Source: Acidobacteria bacterium SCN 69-37 (GTDB lineage: Bacteria > Acidobacteriota > Vicinamibacteria > Vicinamibacterales > SCN-69-37). Taken from it: DNA of 64,000 nucleotides. The position numbers were made by a program, and so were the translations under genes. The stretch covers positions 62,001-126,000 of the forward strand of contig MEDJ01000021.1 in NCBI GenBank assembly GCA_001724025.1, in the 5' to 3' direction. Below, in pieces: positions 36,601-45,300 of the stretch. Every line of letters begins with the position of its first letter. Position 1 is the first letter of the stretch. The notes below the pieces were generated by a model. That model saw nothing but the letters and a program-made list of their open reading frames with translations. It had not been told where the DNA came from and did no database searches.

Positions 36601-39600
36601 AACGTCAGCGCGATTGGCGCGCACTGGCAGGACGCGGATCTGCTCGCCCTCGGCTACCTGCCGCTGTCGCTGCTCGGCGACGCGATCCCGGCGGCCTACC
36701 GCGCGACGCTGCCGCCCGCGCTCGGCCCGGCGCGCTTCGACGTCCGGCTGTACGGCCTGAGTCCGGAGGCCCTTCGTCCGTTCCTCGATGCCGACTCGGT
36801 GGCGCAGATCACCGGCCAGGTCGATCTCACCGCCGATGTCGAGGCCACGGCCTTCGATCTCGACAGCGTGCGCGCCGAGGTGCGGCTCGATCGCGCCGAC
36901 GTGGAGCTGGCGCGCGTGCCGCTCGCGCAGACCCAGCCGACGCGCCTGCGCCTGGCCAACAGGCGGCTCGACGTGGTCGAGTGGCACTGGGCCGGCACCG
37001 GCAACGAGTTCTCCGTCCGCGGCCACGTGCAGCTCGACGACGCCGCGACCACGCTCGATCTCGGGGTCATGGGATCGCTCGACCTGCGCATGATCAGCGC
37101 GTTCGCGCCCGGCATGGCCACGCGCGGACGCGCGAACCTCGACGTCACCGCCACCGGCGACGCGACCGATCCGGAGCTGGCGGGCACCGTCTCGCTCGAG
37201 GAGACGGACATCATCGTGCGCGACCCGCGCGTGGCCATCACCGACATGACCGGCACCGCGCGCCTGTCGCACAACCGCGTGACGCTCGAGGGGCTGACGG
37301 CCAACGCCAACGGCGGCACGGTGTCGATCATCGGCGACCTGGACTACAGCGACTTCGCGCTCGAGCAGGGCGCTATCACGGTGACCGGGCGCGGCCTGGC
37401 GATCGAGGCGGTCGACGGGCTGCGCACGGAACTGAACGCGGACCTGACGGTGGCCATGGCCAAGGGCGAACCGACGATCGGCGGCCGCGTGACCGTGGTG
37501 CGCGGCGATTACCGCCAGCCGCTGCGCCTGACCGAGCAGCTCTTCTCGACGCTCGAGATGCAGACATCGGGCCCCGGCGCCACAGACGATGGGATGATGA
37601 GCCGGCTGCAGCTCGACCTCACCATCGTCTCGGCCGAGGACATCGTCGTCGACAACAACTACGGCCAGCTCGAGGTGGGGACCAACCTGCGCGTCACCGG
37701 CACGCCGGCGTCTCCGATCCTCGGCGGGCGGCTCGCCCTGCGCGAGGGCGGCGAAATCTTCCTGGGCGGACAGACCTACACGCTGCAGCGCGGGACCATC
37801 GACTTCACGAACGCGACGCGCATCGAGCCGAACTTCGACATCGCGCTCGAAACGCGCGTGCGCAACTACGACATCACGCTCGAACTCTCCGGCACGCCCG
37901 ACGCGCTCGAGGTGGGACTGCGGGGACCGAGCATCACGCAGCAGGACGCGATCTCGCTGCTGCTCACCGGCCAGCTGGCCGAGGACAGCACGACGGCCTA
38001 CTCCGAGGTGGCGCGGGGCCAGCTGCTCATGTTGCTCTCGGGCGAGCTGCTGAGCACGGCCGGACGCGCCGTGGGGCTCGACTCGGTGCAGGTCAGCCGC
38101 GGCCTGGGTGGGGCCGCGTCGACGTTCGACCTGCTGGCCACCGACTCGGATCCCGAGGCGCGACTGACGCTGGCCAAGAACCTCAGCCGCGAGCTCGAGC
38201 TGATCATGTCGCAGAGCCTGCGCAACACGGGCGACATCACGTGGATTGCCGTCTATCGGCCGGTGCGGCGCATCGAACTGCGCGCGGCCACCGACGACGC
38301 GAGCCGCGAGACGTACGAGTTCCGACACGAGATCCAGTTCGGGGGCGCGCCGGGCGCGGCGGCGAACGGACCGACGCGCCGGGTCGATCCGCGCATCTCG
38401 GGCATCTTCATCGAGGGCGCGCCGGGCATCCCCAACAGCGAGTTGATGAATCAGATGCGGCTCGGCGTCGGCGATCGCTTCGACTACTTCGACTGGCAGC
38501 GGGACCGCGATCGCCTGGCCGCGTTCTACCAGTCGCGCGGCTTCCTGGAAGCGCGCATCGCCCCGCGGCGCGAGCCGTCGGCCGATGGGCAGCAGATGGC
38601 GCTGACGTACAACATCCGCCAGGGCCCGCGCACGACGCTCCGCGTCGAGGGATTCACGCTGTCACGAGCCACGACGGCAGAGATCGAAGACGCCTGGTCG
38701 CAGTCGGTGTTCGACGGCTTCCTCGAAGACGACGCCGAGCGGATCGTGCAGCGCGCGCTGGTGCGGGCGCGCCATCTGCAGGGCACCGTCGACGCGTCGA
38801 TGTCGACCGACGCGGACGGCGCGAACAAGACGCTGACGATCGCGATCGCCCCCGGCCCGGAATCCACCACGCGCCGGATCGACTTCACGGGCAACAAGGC
38901 CCTGTCGACCAGCGAGCTGCGATCGGCTGTCGACGCGCAGAACGGCACCGTGGCCGTCTGGCTCGAACGGGACGCGATCGAGACGACGCTCGCGGCGCTC
39001 TATCGATCGCGCGGATATCTCAGCGCCGACGTGACGGTGAGCGCACCGCGCTTCGAGAACGGCACGGCCGTGCTGCCGGTCCGGATCGACGAAGGGCCGG
39101 CGTATCGCCTCGGCACGATCGGCGTCAGCGGCGCGGCATTCCGCACGGCCGATGCCGTGCGCCAGGTGACCGGCCTGCAGTCGGGCACCCCGTATCTGCC
39201 CGGCGAGGTCGAGCCCGCGCGCCGGCGCGTGGAGGTCGACTACCTCGGCGCCGGGTACAACACCGTCAGCGTGTCGACCATTGTCGGCATCGACGAGGAT
39301 CGCGCCGTGGCCGACGTCGTCTTTGCCGTGGCCGAGGGTCCGCAGCAGATACTGCAGGACGTGACGGTCAGCGGCACGCGCGTGACGTCCGACGGGACGA
39401 TCGACCGCGCGCTCCGGCTCGACATGGGCAAACCGCTCGACATGAGCGATGTCTATGCGGCGCAGAAGCGGCTTTACGACACGAGCGTGTTCCAGCGCGT
39501 GGACGTCGAGGTGGAGCCGATCGAAGGCGCCGAGGCGGCGCCGGGCACGCAGCCGGTGCGGGCAGTGGTCGGCCTCCAGGAGATGCCGCGCTTCCGGTTC

Positions 39601-40599
39601 CGCTACGGCTTCCGCATCAGCGACTCTCCGGGCCCGGCCGAGGAGAGCCATCAGATCCGTCCCGGACTGGTCTCCGATTTCCTGAACCGCAACCTGTTCG
39701 GCCGTGCGATTGCCGCGGGCGTGGCGGGCCAGCTCGAGTCCGACCGCTATCTCGCGCGCGGCATCCTGTCGCTGCCCACGCCCTTCCGCCTGCCGCTGAC
39801 GACGAACGTGTTCCTGACCTGGTCGCGTCAGACGATCGGGGAAGACGCGGACGACATCACGCCGTACGTCAAGCAGGCACGCGAGCTGACGTTCGAGCAG
39901 CGCATGCGACCGGCGCGGACCATGTCGGTGTCGTGGGGTTACACCTACGGCCGCACGCACGAATACCTGCTCACGCCCGATCCCTTCACCGACTTCGACG
40001 AGATTACCTACGTCGCGCGGCTGACGGGCACGTACGCGTGGGACACGCGCGACGACCCGTCGAACGCGACGCGCGGCTGGTTCCACTCGTCCGGTCTCGA
40101 GTACGCGCCGGGCCGGCTCGGATCGAACCTGAAGTTCGTGCGGTACCTTGCGCAGCAGTACTACTTCCACACGCTGGGGGAACACGTCACCCTGGCGTCT
40201 GCGCTGCGCGTCGGACTCGGACGCGGCTTCGGACAGGACCTCCCGTCGACCGAGCGGTTCTACACGGGCGGCGGCACGAGCGTGCGCGGGTTCGCCGAAG
40301 AGGCCATCGGCGGCCGCGATTTCTTCGGCTTCCTCATCGGCGGCGCCAGCCTGTTCCAGTTCAACCAGGAAGTGCGCTTCCCGATCTTCCGCTGGGTCCG
40401 CGGCGTGGGATTCTTCGACACCGGCAACATCTTCCCCACGATCCGCGATCTCTCGTTGACCACGCTCGAACGCGGCGCCGGCCTCGGCCTGCGCATCCAG
40501 TCGCCGTTCGCGATCATCCGCGTCGACTACGGCATCCCGCTCTCGAACCGCCAGAACGAACGCGCGCGGTGGTACTTCGGGATCGGGCAGACGTTCTAG
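33601..40599 (+). CDS. single-chain TAM: TamB (AsmA-like/DUF490) fused to POTRA and Omp85 beta-barrel
   Basis: 2,332 residues without a frame break. One N-terminal membrane anchor (residues ~20-42, LAVGGFVCVIALVAIVHLP). Residues ~45-1580 are the repetitive beta-helix of TamB, ending in the conserved TamB C-terminal domain (GRRV-TVVRGDYRQPLRLTE; GLRGPSITQQDAISLLLTGQ; WIAVYRPVRRIEL). Residues ~1595-1990 contain several POTRA-type repeats (e.g. RIDFTGNKALSTSELR; GTIGVSGAAFRTADAVRQ; TVSGTRVTSDGTIDRALRL). The rest is a 16-strand-type Omp85 barrel with the L6 motif GGGTSVRGFAEEAIGG (VRGF near residue 2228) and a terminal aromatic (GIGQTF). In Proteobacteria TamB (inner-membrane anchored) and TamA (outer membrane) are separate proteins; here one chain would span the envelope. 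A dispersed palindrome is inserted in frame at residues ~693-700. Confidence 0.93.
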   Translation: MNDTAEPLVSRPRWRWLRRLAVGGFVCVIALVAIVHLPVVRGAILARVITSLQAQGIRLQADRLAYNLATLDVTLEGVTVAAEGIDPPFLTLDAVRVNLPWSIVSGTIHIESAEVTRPRVTIVRDATGALNLPDFGGDDDSRPFEGPVLIDRLLVSDLAVRYEDATNAQQFDLRGATLDMTAGATTPLAGTLTVREPATLQIGDRTTTISRLASSLTFNGVTIGLDPLEAEATEGRVRISGTVDAFGADPDLRLDYTVRADATGAAAWLPVTPAPTGTVVVDGTMSGDRTAPDVAFDITTDALAWSTLGPIDVGGRGTFAGTVVALDTLRVDVAGGTLTATGRVDVDDDGSSAVDARWTNLDLARLLAEVPAATVRPGAISDGSLTMDWTGTDVLGGRITATTRQRALGARQNLVPLAGRIDLASRARQWTLTGTPRVADAIDATVRATGRLADDLAQAPLAGTVDITVADLAAALTQLEATGLVPDLGDDTSTGGAVTVALTLGGTLAVPRAAGTIDGQALRVQGTGPATLAARVDASTRVVQIDDLRLELATNQVTGQATIGIEANTIAGVLEATLPDIAAAAAALPEAWRPDGAATVSATIGGALDNPTADLRIATSRPLEVAGQTIDAITSDVRVVNRVAIIDALTLTQQEGQLTASGQYAFDGGRYTFDANATGLVVNPIITADAVASPGAEAPGLRTPAAAQPTAAPPATIPVHTRIDLELTGSGTVDAPQASGQVRLADVAWGAYQIGAATADVAVADGQAHVTATVPSISGLVDATVALDSRRLTATATIDNAELAALARVTGPAGPVTDPDDADAEPATGDSASPRTIPLTGTIGLTAAVEGGLDDLASLDVTAGVTLRDATVNGLPVRATRPVRVRHTAGTVEAEDVELFIGDARLTARGRLGTDAPAGDGLAVELVGTLADFAPLARLAPGFEDATMAGNLELNLLASGPLDAPDVTAYLTVTDGEVGMADLPPASNVTLAATYTAGMVNVSAIGAHWQDADLLALGYLPLSLLGDAIPAAYRATLPPALGPARFDVRLYGLSPEALRPFLDADSVAQITGQVDLTADVEATAFDLDSVRAEVRLDRADVELARVPLAQTQPTRLRLANRRLDVVEWHWAGTGNEFSVRGHVQLDDAATTLDLGVMGSLDLRMISAFAPGMATRGRANLDVTATGDATDPELAGTVSLEETDIIVRDPRVAITDMTGTARLSHNRVTLEGLTANANGGTVSIIGDLDYSDFALEQGAITVTGRGLAIEAVDGLRTELNADLTVAMAKGEPTIGGRVTVVRGDYRQPLRLTEQLFSTLEMQTSGPGATDDGMMSRLQLDLTIVSAEDIVVDNNYGQLEVGTNLRVTGTPASPILGGRLALREGGEIFLGGQTYTLQRGTIDFTNATRIEPNFDIALETRVRNYDITLELSGTPDALEVGLRGPSITQQDAISLLLTGQLAEDSTTAYSEVARGQLLMLLSGELLSTAGRAVGLDSVQVSRGLGGAASTFDLLATDSDPEARLTLAKNLSRELELIMSQSLRNTGDITWIAVYRPVRRIELRAATDDASRETYEFRHEIQFGGAPGAAANGPTRRVDPRISGIFIEGAPGIPNSELMNQMRLGVGDRFDYFDWQRDRDRLAAFYQSRGFLEARIAPRREPSADGQQMALTYNIRQGPRTTLRVEGFTLSRATTAEIEDAWSQSVFDGFLEDDAERIVQRALVRARHLQGTVDASMSTDADGANKTLTIAIAPGPESTTRRIDFTGNKALSTSELRSAVDAQNGTVAVWLERDAIETTLAALYRSRGYLSADVTVSAPRFENGTAVLPVRIDEGPAYRLGTIGVSGAAFRTADAVRQVTGLQSGTPYLPGEVEPARRRVEVDYLGAGYNTVSVSTIVGIDEDRAVADVVFAVAEGPQQILQDVTVSGTRVTSDGTIDRALRLDMGKPLDMSDVYAAQKRLYDTSVFQRVDVEVEPIEGAEAAPGTQPVRAVVGLQEMPRFRFRYGFRISDSPGPAEESHQIRPGLVSDFLNRNLFGRAIAAGVAGQLESDRYLARGILSLPTPFRLPLTTNVFLTWSRQTIGEDADDITPYVKQARELTFEQRMRPARTMSVSWGYTYGRTHEYLLTPDPFTDFDEITYVARLTGTYAWDTRDDPSNATRGWFHSSGLEYAPGRLGSNLKFVRYLAQQYYFHTLGEHVTLASALRVGLGRGFGQDLPSTERFYTGGGTSVRGFAEEAIGGRDFFGFLIGGASLFQFNQEVRFPIFRWVRGVGFFDTGNIFPTIRDLSLTTLERGAGLGLRIQSPFAIIRVDYGIPLSNRQNERARWYFGIGQTF
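35679..35700. repeat. in-frame palindrome CCCCGGGGCT-GA-AGCCCCGGGG
   Basis: Ten-base perfect arms inside the TamB part of the fusion gene, translated as ASPGAEAPGLR. Next to it the protein has a Pro/Ala-rich stretch (TPAAAQPTAAPPATIPVH) not seen elsewhere in the beta-helix, suggesting an insertion tolerated in a loop. Confidence 0.8.
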
Positions 40600-40672
40600 G
40601 GAGGCGGGGAGGCTGCAGGCGGGAAGGAGACTGGGAGGCGGGAAGGGCGGAAGGCGGGAAGGCTCTTCGGAG

Positions 40673-40694
40673 CCCTGGGGCTTCAGCCCCAGGG
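40673..40694. repeat. CCCTGGGGCT-TC-AGCCCCAGGG palindrome
   Basis: Ten-base perfect arms between the convergent fusion gene and the MscS gene, following a purine-rich stretch of GGGAGGC/GGGAAGGC stutters (40602-40670). It may serve as a two-way terminator; the same palindrome recurs at 32571, 32689 and 48436. Confidence 0.75.
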
Positions 40695-40705
40695 AAACTT
40701 CAGCA

Positions 40706-41815
40706 CTACCGCCGTCCGAGATTGATCGGCTGATGGGGTGACGGGATTTCGATGTCGGCGGCCTCGAACGCGGGCTTGATGCGGCGCAGCAGTTCGCGGC
40801 CCACGTCGGCCTGCTTCAGTGGCCGCGTCTTGATCCGCACGCGAATGGCGACCTGCGATTCGCGCAGCGCTTCCACGCCGAGAATCTCGAGCGGCGCGAG
40901 GATCAGCGGCTGCAGCTGCGCATCCGCGGCCAGCTCGTCACCCACCTGCCGCAGCGTGGCCATCACGCGATCGAGATCGTTGCGGTACGAGACGGCCACG
41001 TCCGTTGTGTAGTACGAGAAGTCCTTCGATCGATTGGCGAGCTGCGCGATCGCCCCGCTCGGGAACACGTGAATCGTGCCATCGCCGTCGCGCAGGACCA
41101 CGGTCCGCAGGTTGATCTGCTCGATCGTCCCGCCCGTGCCGTTGATGATGGCGACATCGCCCACGCGAATCTGGTTCTCGACGATCAGGAAGAAGCCCGA
41201 AATCAGGTCGCGGACGAACGTCTGGCCGCCGAACCCGACCGCCAGGCCGAGGATGCCCGCGCCGGTGAGGATGGGCGTGATGTCGACGTGCACCTCGCGC
41301 AGGCTCATCAGCGTGGCCAGCGAGACGACGAGCGACGTGGCCGCATTGCGCACCAGCCCGCCAAGCGTCCGCGCCCGTTTCGTGCGATCGGCGAGATCCG
41401 GCCCGACGGCCCGGGAGACGTGCGCCTCGAGCTGCCGCGACGCCTCGCCGACAATGCGGACGAGCACGTAGCTCGCCATGAGAATCACGACAATGCGGAG
41501 GCCCGATCCGAACAGCCAGCCGCTCACGGCCTCGGGCGACAGGCCCACGCGCAGATCGATGCCCGCGAGCCGGATCGCCGGCAGGCAGACCACGGGCAGC
41601 AGCACGACGAACGCCGTCCACCGGATGACACGCGTGGGGCGGCGGATGTCCGGGTCGTGCACCGACATCGCGCGCTCGCGCCGCCTCGCCAGGGCCAGCA
41701 GGGCGACGGCCACCAGTCGCGCCGTCAGCGTGGCCGCGACGTACGCCACGCCGACGCCGGCCACCGCCCAGAGGACGGCCCACCAGAAGCCGCCCGGCAT
41801 CTCCTGCGAAAACAT
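40706..41815 (-). CDS. MscS-family mechanosensitive ion channel
   Basis: 369 residues. Four predicted membrane helices; the pore-lining helix and start of the beta domain are recognisable in ILTGAGILGLAVGFGGQTFV-RDLISGFFLIVENQIRVGDV, followed by IEQINLRTVVLRDGDGTIHVFPSG (the MscS beta domain) and a C-terminal alpha/beta domain ending IEIPSPHQPINLGRR. The family opens under membrane tension and releases solutes on hypo-osmotic shock. It starts 7 bp after the stop of the YtxJ-like gene, so the two form a leftward operon; it converges with the TamB-Omp85 gene. Confidence 0.93.
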   Translation of the reverse strand: MFSQEMPGGFWWAVLWAVAGVGVAYVAATLTARLVAVALLALARRRERAMSVHDPDIRRPTRVIRWTAFVVLLPVVCLPAIRLAGIDLRVGLSPEAVSGWLFGSGLRIVVILMASYVLVRIVGEASRQLEAHVSRAVGPDLADRTKRARTLGGLVRNAATSLVVSLATLMSLREVHVDITPILTGAGILGLAVGFGGQTFVRDLISGFFLIVENQIRVGDVAIINGTGGTIEQINLRTVVLRDGDGTIHVFPSGAIAQLANRSKDFSYYTTDVAVSYRNDLDRVMATLRQVGDELAADAQLQPLILAPLEILGVEALRESQVAIRVRIKTRPLKQADVGRELLRRIKPAFEAADIEIPSPHQPINLGRR

Positions 41816-41822
41816 GGAGGGC

Positions 41823-42188
41823 TCAGTGCGCGGACGCCACCCCGAGCCGGCCGATCGCCTCGCGGATGGCGTCGGCCGTCACGCCGAAGTGCGACGCCTG
41901 CCACACGACGCGATCGCCCTGAATCAGCAGGACCTGCGGCGACTCGTGACGCACCCCGAACCGCTCGGCCACGGCGTTCGAGACCGGCCGCGCGGTCCGG
42001 ACCAGGATGAGGCCCACGCGCGCGTCGATCGGCGCGCCGGCCAGCAGGTCGCTGACCTCTTCGTGCGCCATGGCACTCGTGCCGCACGTCGGGCTGTGCT
42101 TGAACAGCAGCACCGGTCCCGATCCGTCCACGAGCAACCGGTCCAGATCTTCGAGGGTCCGCAGGTCGACGACAGGATTGGATGTCAC
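41823..42188 (-). CDS. ytxJ: YtxJ-like bacilliredoxin-type protein
   Basis: 121 residues, thioredoxin-fold, DUF2847/YtxJ family: LLFKHSPTCGTSAMAHEEVS holds a single Cys in the position of the monothiol active site; VRHESPQVLLIQGDRVVWQASH is the conserved cis-Pro/second half. Firmicute members reduce protein-bacillithiol mixed disulfides. Acidobacteriota and some other phyla also encode bacillithiol enzymes, so the presence of this gene suggests a bacillithiol-type thiol pool, but no bsh genes are in the window. Cytoplasmic. Upstream partner of the mechanosensitive channel in a two-gene operon; why the two are linked is unclear. Confidence 0.85.
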   Translation of the reverse strand: MTSNPVVDLRTLEDLDRLLVDGSGPVLLFKHSPTCGTSAMAHEEVSDLLAGAPIDARVGLILVRTARPVSNAVAERFGVRHESPQVLLIQGDRVVWQASHFGVTADAIREAIGRLGVASAH

Positions 42189-42331
42189 CCCATCAGCTTA
42201 CAGGCTGTGCGCCACGGACGACACCTCGGCCGCGGGACGCCGTCACGCTTTCGACCATCGCGACACCAGATGCCGGGGCCCGGCGCCCGGTCGGTATACT
42301 GCTGCCGCCAGTTGCGATAAGTGTCCATCCC

Positions 42332-45300
42332 ATGACGATTGTGCTCAGACTCGTGCTTCCTGTCCTGTTTCTGGGCCTCGGCTTCCCGACGGCGGCCATG
42401 GCTCAGGCAACGCGCCCCGTGTCGACCGAATCCGACCTGCGCGCCGCGCTCGCCGAAGGCCAGCCCGGCGACACGATCGTGCTCCAGTCGGACATCACGC
42501 TGACGTCCGATCTCCCCGAGATCAGGCGCACGCTGACGCTCGACGGTGGTGGCTTCACGCTGTCCGGGGCCGGCGAGTACCGCGGGCTCGTCACGCAGAC
42601 GCTCGACTATTTCGACACGGTGGCCGTCACGCTCCGGAACCTGACGATTGCCGACACGCTGGCGCGCGGCGGCACGAACGACTCCGGCTACGGCGAAGCG
42701 GGCCTGGGCGGCGCGCTCTACATCGGGAGCGACACCTTCGTCACGGTGGACAACGTGGCCATCCGCTCGAGCCACGCCATCGGCAGTTCGGGCACATTGC
42801 CGGGGGCCGGCGGCGGCGCGGGTCTCGGCGGCGGCGTGTTCATCGATGGCTCGGGCATGCTCCGCGTGGAGACCCGCTTCGATCTCGATGGCAACCGCGT
42901 CGAGGGCGGCGCGGGCAACGCCGGCGGCCCTGACGGCCAGGCGCTCGGCTCCGGGATCTTCCTCACCGGCTCCGGCCAGCTCGACATGACGATGGCGGAG
43001 GGCATCACCAGCACGATCGCGGACGACATCGTCGACATGACCGGCGCGGGCGTCCCGGACGGCGGGTCGTGGCGCCTGCAGAAGTGCGGCGGCGGCACGC
43101 TGATCCTGACGGGCGACAACCGCTACGCCGGCGGCACCACCGTCTGCGGCGGCACCCTCCAGGTGGCCAGCGAGCGCAGCCTCGGCTCCGGCGAGGTGGC
43201 GCTCGCGAACGGCACGCTGTCGATCACCGGGAACGCCAGCGTCGCCAACGACCTGATCGTCGGCACGAACAGCACGGTGCGCGTGGCCGCGGGCCGCACG
43301 GTCGCGTGGCACGGGACGATCGACGACTACGCCGAAGAGGGCGACTCGCTCATCGGCACGCTGCGCCTCGAGGGCGGCGGCGTGCTCGATCTCACCAACA
43401 CGGCCAACGACTACCAGGGCGGCACGGTCGTCGTCGGCGGCAGCACGGTGCGCGTGAGCCAGGACGGCGCACTCGGCCGCCAGATCGGTCAACTGACGCT
43501 CGGCGACGGCACGGGTACGGGCACGCTCGCGATCGCGGCCGGGAGCGGCTTCTCGTCCACCCGCACGATCGTGCTCGGTGCGGCCGGCGGCGCGTTCGAC
43601 ACGGAGACCGGCGCCACGGCGGTCTTGAACGGTGTGGTGATGGGCCCCGGCGGCCTGACGAAGCGCGGGGCCGGCACGCTCGTGCTCGCAAACGCCGCCA
43701 CGCGCTACGCCGGACCGACAGACGTCGCTCAGGGCACGCTGCGCACGGGTGCGGCCAACCTCTTCACGCCCACCGCCGCGCTGCGCGTCGGCGACGCGGG
43801 CATCGTCGATCTGGACGGCTTCTCGCAGGCGGTCGGCAGCCTGACGGGCAACGGCGCCATCACGCTCGGCACGGCCACGCTCACCATCGGATCCGGCGGC
43901 ACGACGAGCGCCTTCGGCGGCCGCATCAGCGGCAACGGCCAGGTCGTCAAGATTGGCGACGGCACGCTCACGTTGACGGGAACCAATACCTACACGGGCG
44001 GCACGCTCGTCGCCGGCGGCATCCTGCGGGGCACGACGTCCGGTCTCCAGGGTGCCATCGTCAACGACGCCACGGTGGTCTTCGATCAGGCGGCGAGCGG
44101 CACGTACGCCGGCGCGATGTCCGGCACGGGGACGCTCGTGAAGGAAGGGAACGGCCGGCTCACGCTCGCCGGCGCCAACAGCTACACGGGCGGCACGACG
44201 GTGACCGCCGGGGTTCTGGCCGGCACCACGGCCAGTCTTCAGGGCGCCATCACCAACAACGCGACCGTGGTGTTCGAACAGCACACCGATGGCACGTATG
44301 CGGGCACGATGAGCGGCACGGGCGCGCTCGTGAAGGAAGGCAATGGCCGGCTCACGCTGACCGGCGCCCATACCTACGCGGGCGGCACGACGGTGACGGG
44401 CGGCACGCTTGCCGGCACCACGGCCAGCCTCCAGGGCGCCATCGCCAATGACGCGCTGGTGGTCTTCGATCAGGCATTCGACGGCACGTTCGGCGGCACG
44501 ATGACCGGTTCCGGCGTCGTGCAGAAGACCGGCCTCGGCACGCTGAGCCTCGCGGGGGCCCTCGCGCACACGGGCGGCACCGTTGTCAGTGGCGGGCAGT
44601 TGGCGGGCACGGCCACCACGCTGCGCGGCACGATCGTCAACGACGCGACCGTCACGTTCGGCGGCAGCGCCAGCGGCACGTTCGAGGGGCAGCTGGCGGG
44701 CAGCGGGACGTTCAACAAGATCGGCGCCGGAACGCTGCGCCTCACGGGCACGCACGCCCACGACGGGCTGTTCAACGTGGGCGCCGGCGTGCTCGAACTC
44801 GACGGCCTGCTGGCGAGCCGGATCGCCGTGGCACCGGGCGCCACGCTGCGCGCCGTCGGCACGATTCTCGGCACGACGACCGTCGGCGGCGCGCTCGTCG
44901 TGCCCTCGCCCACGGCCGCAGCCACCGTCGCCCGCTCCATCGCGGCCGCCGGTGACGACGCGGGTCGGCTGCCGCTGCTGACGTTTGGCGGCGACCTGTT
45001 CCTGACGCCGGGCTCGCACCTGTCGCTGCCCGTTACCTTCGGCGACGTGCCGACCGTGTTCGTTGCGGGATCGGCGAACATCAGCGGCGCCATCGTCGAC
45101 GTCACCCCCGTCGCGCCCCTCACCGAACGGACGACCTCGTTCCTTGCGCTCAGCGCCGCCAATGGTCTCCAGATCACCGGCGCGACAGGGGCGTCGTCGA
45201 ACCCGCTGTACGTGCCCGTGCTCAACCCGGGGCGCAACGCGCTCGTCGTGACCATCCTGAACCTCGGGATTCCGCTCGGCGGAGACGTCACGAGTCCCAG

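Noticed and set aside
33367-38328. 1,653-codon open frame antisense to the TamB-like gene
   Set aside because: Arg/His/Val-rich with no domain, caused by codon bias of the real gene in ~70 % GC DNA. Similar long antisense frames at 42185-45658, 57156-60263, 50544-52526 and 24357-26486 were rejected for the same reason.
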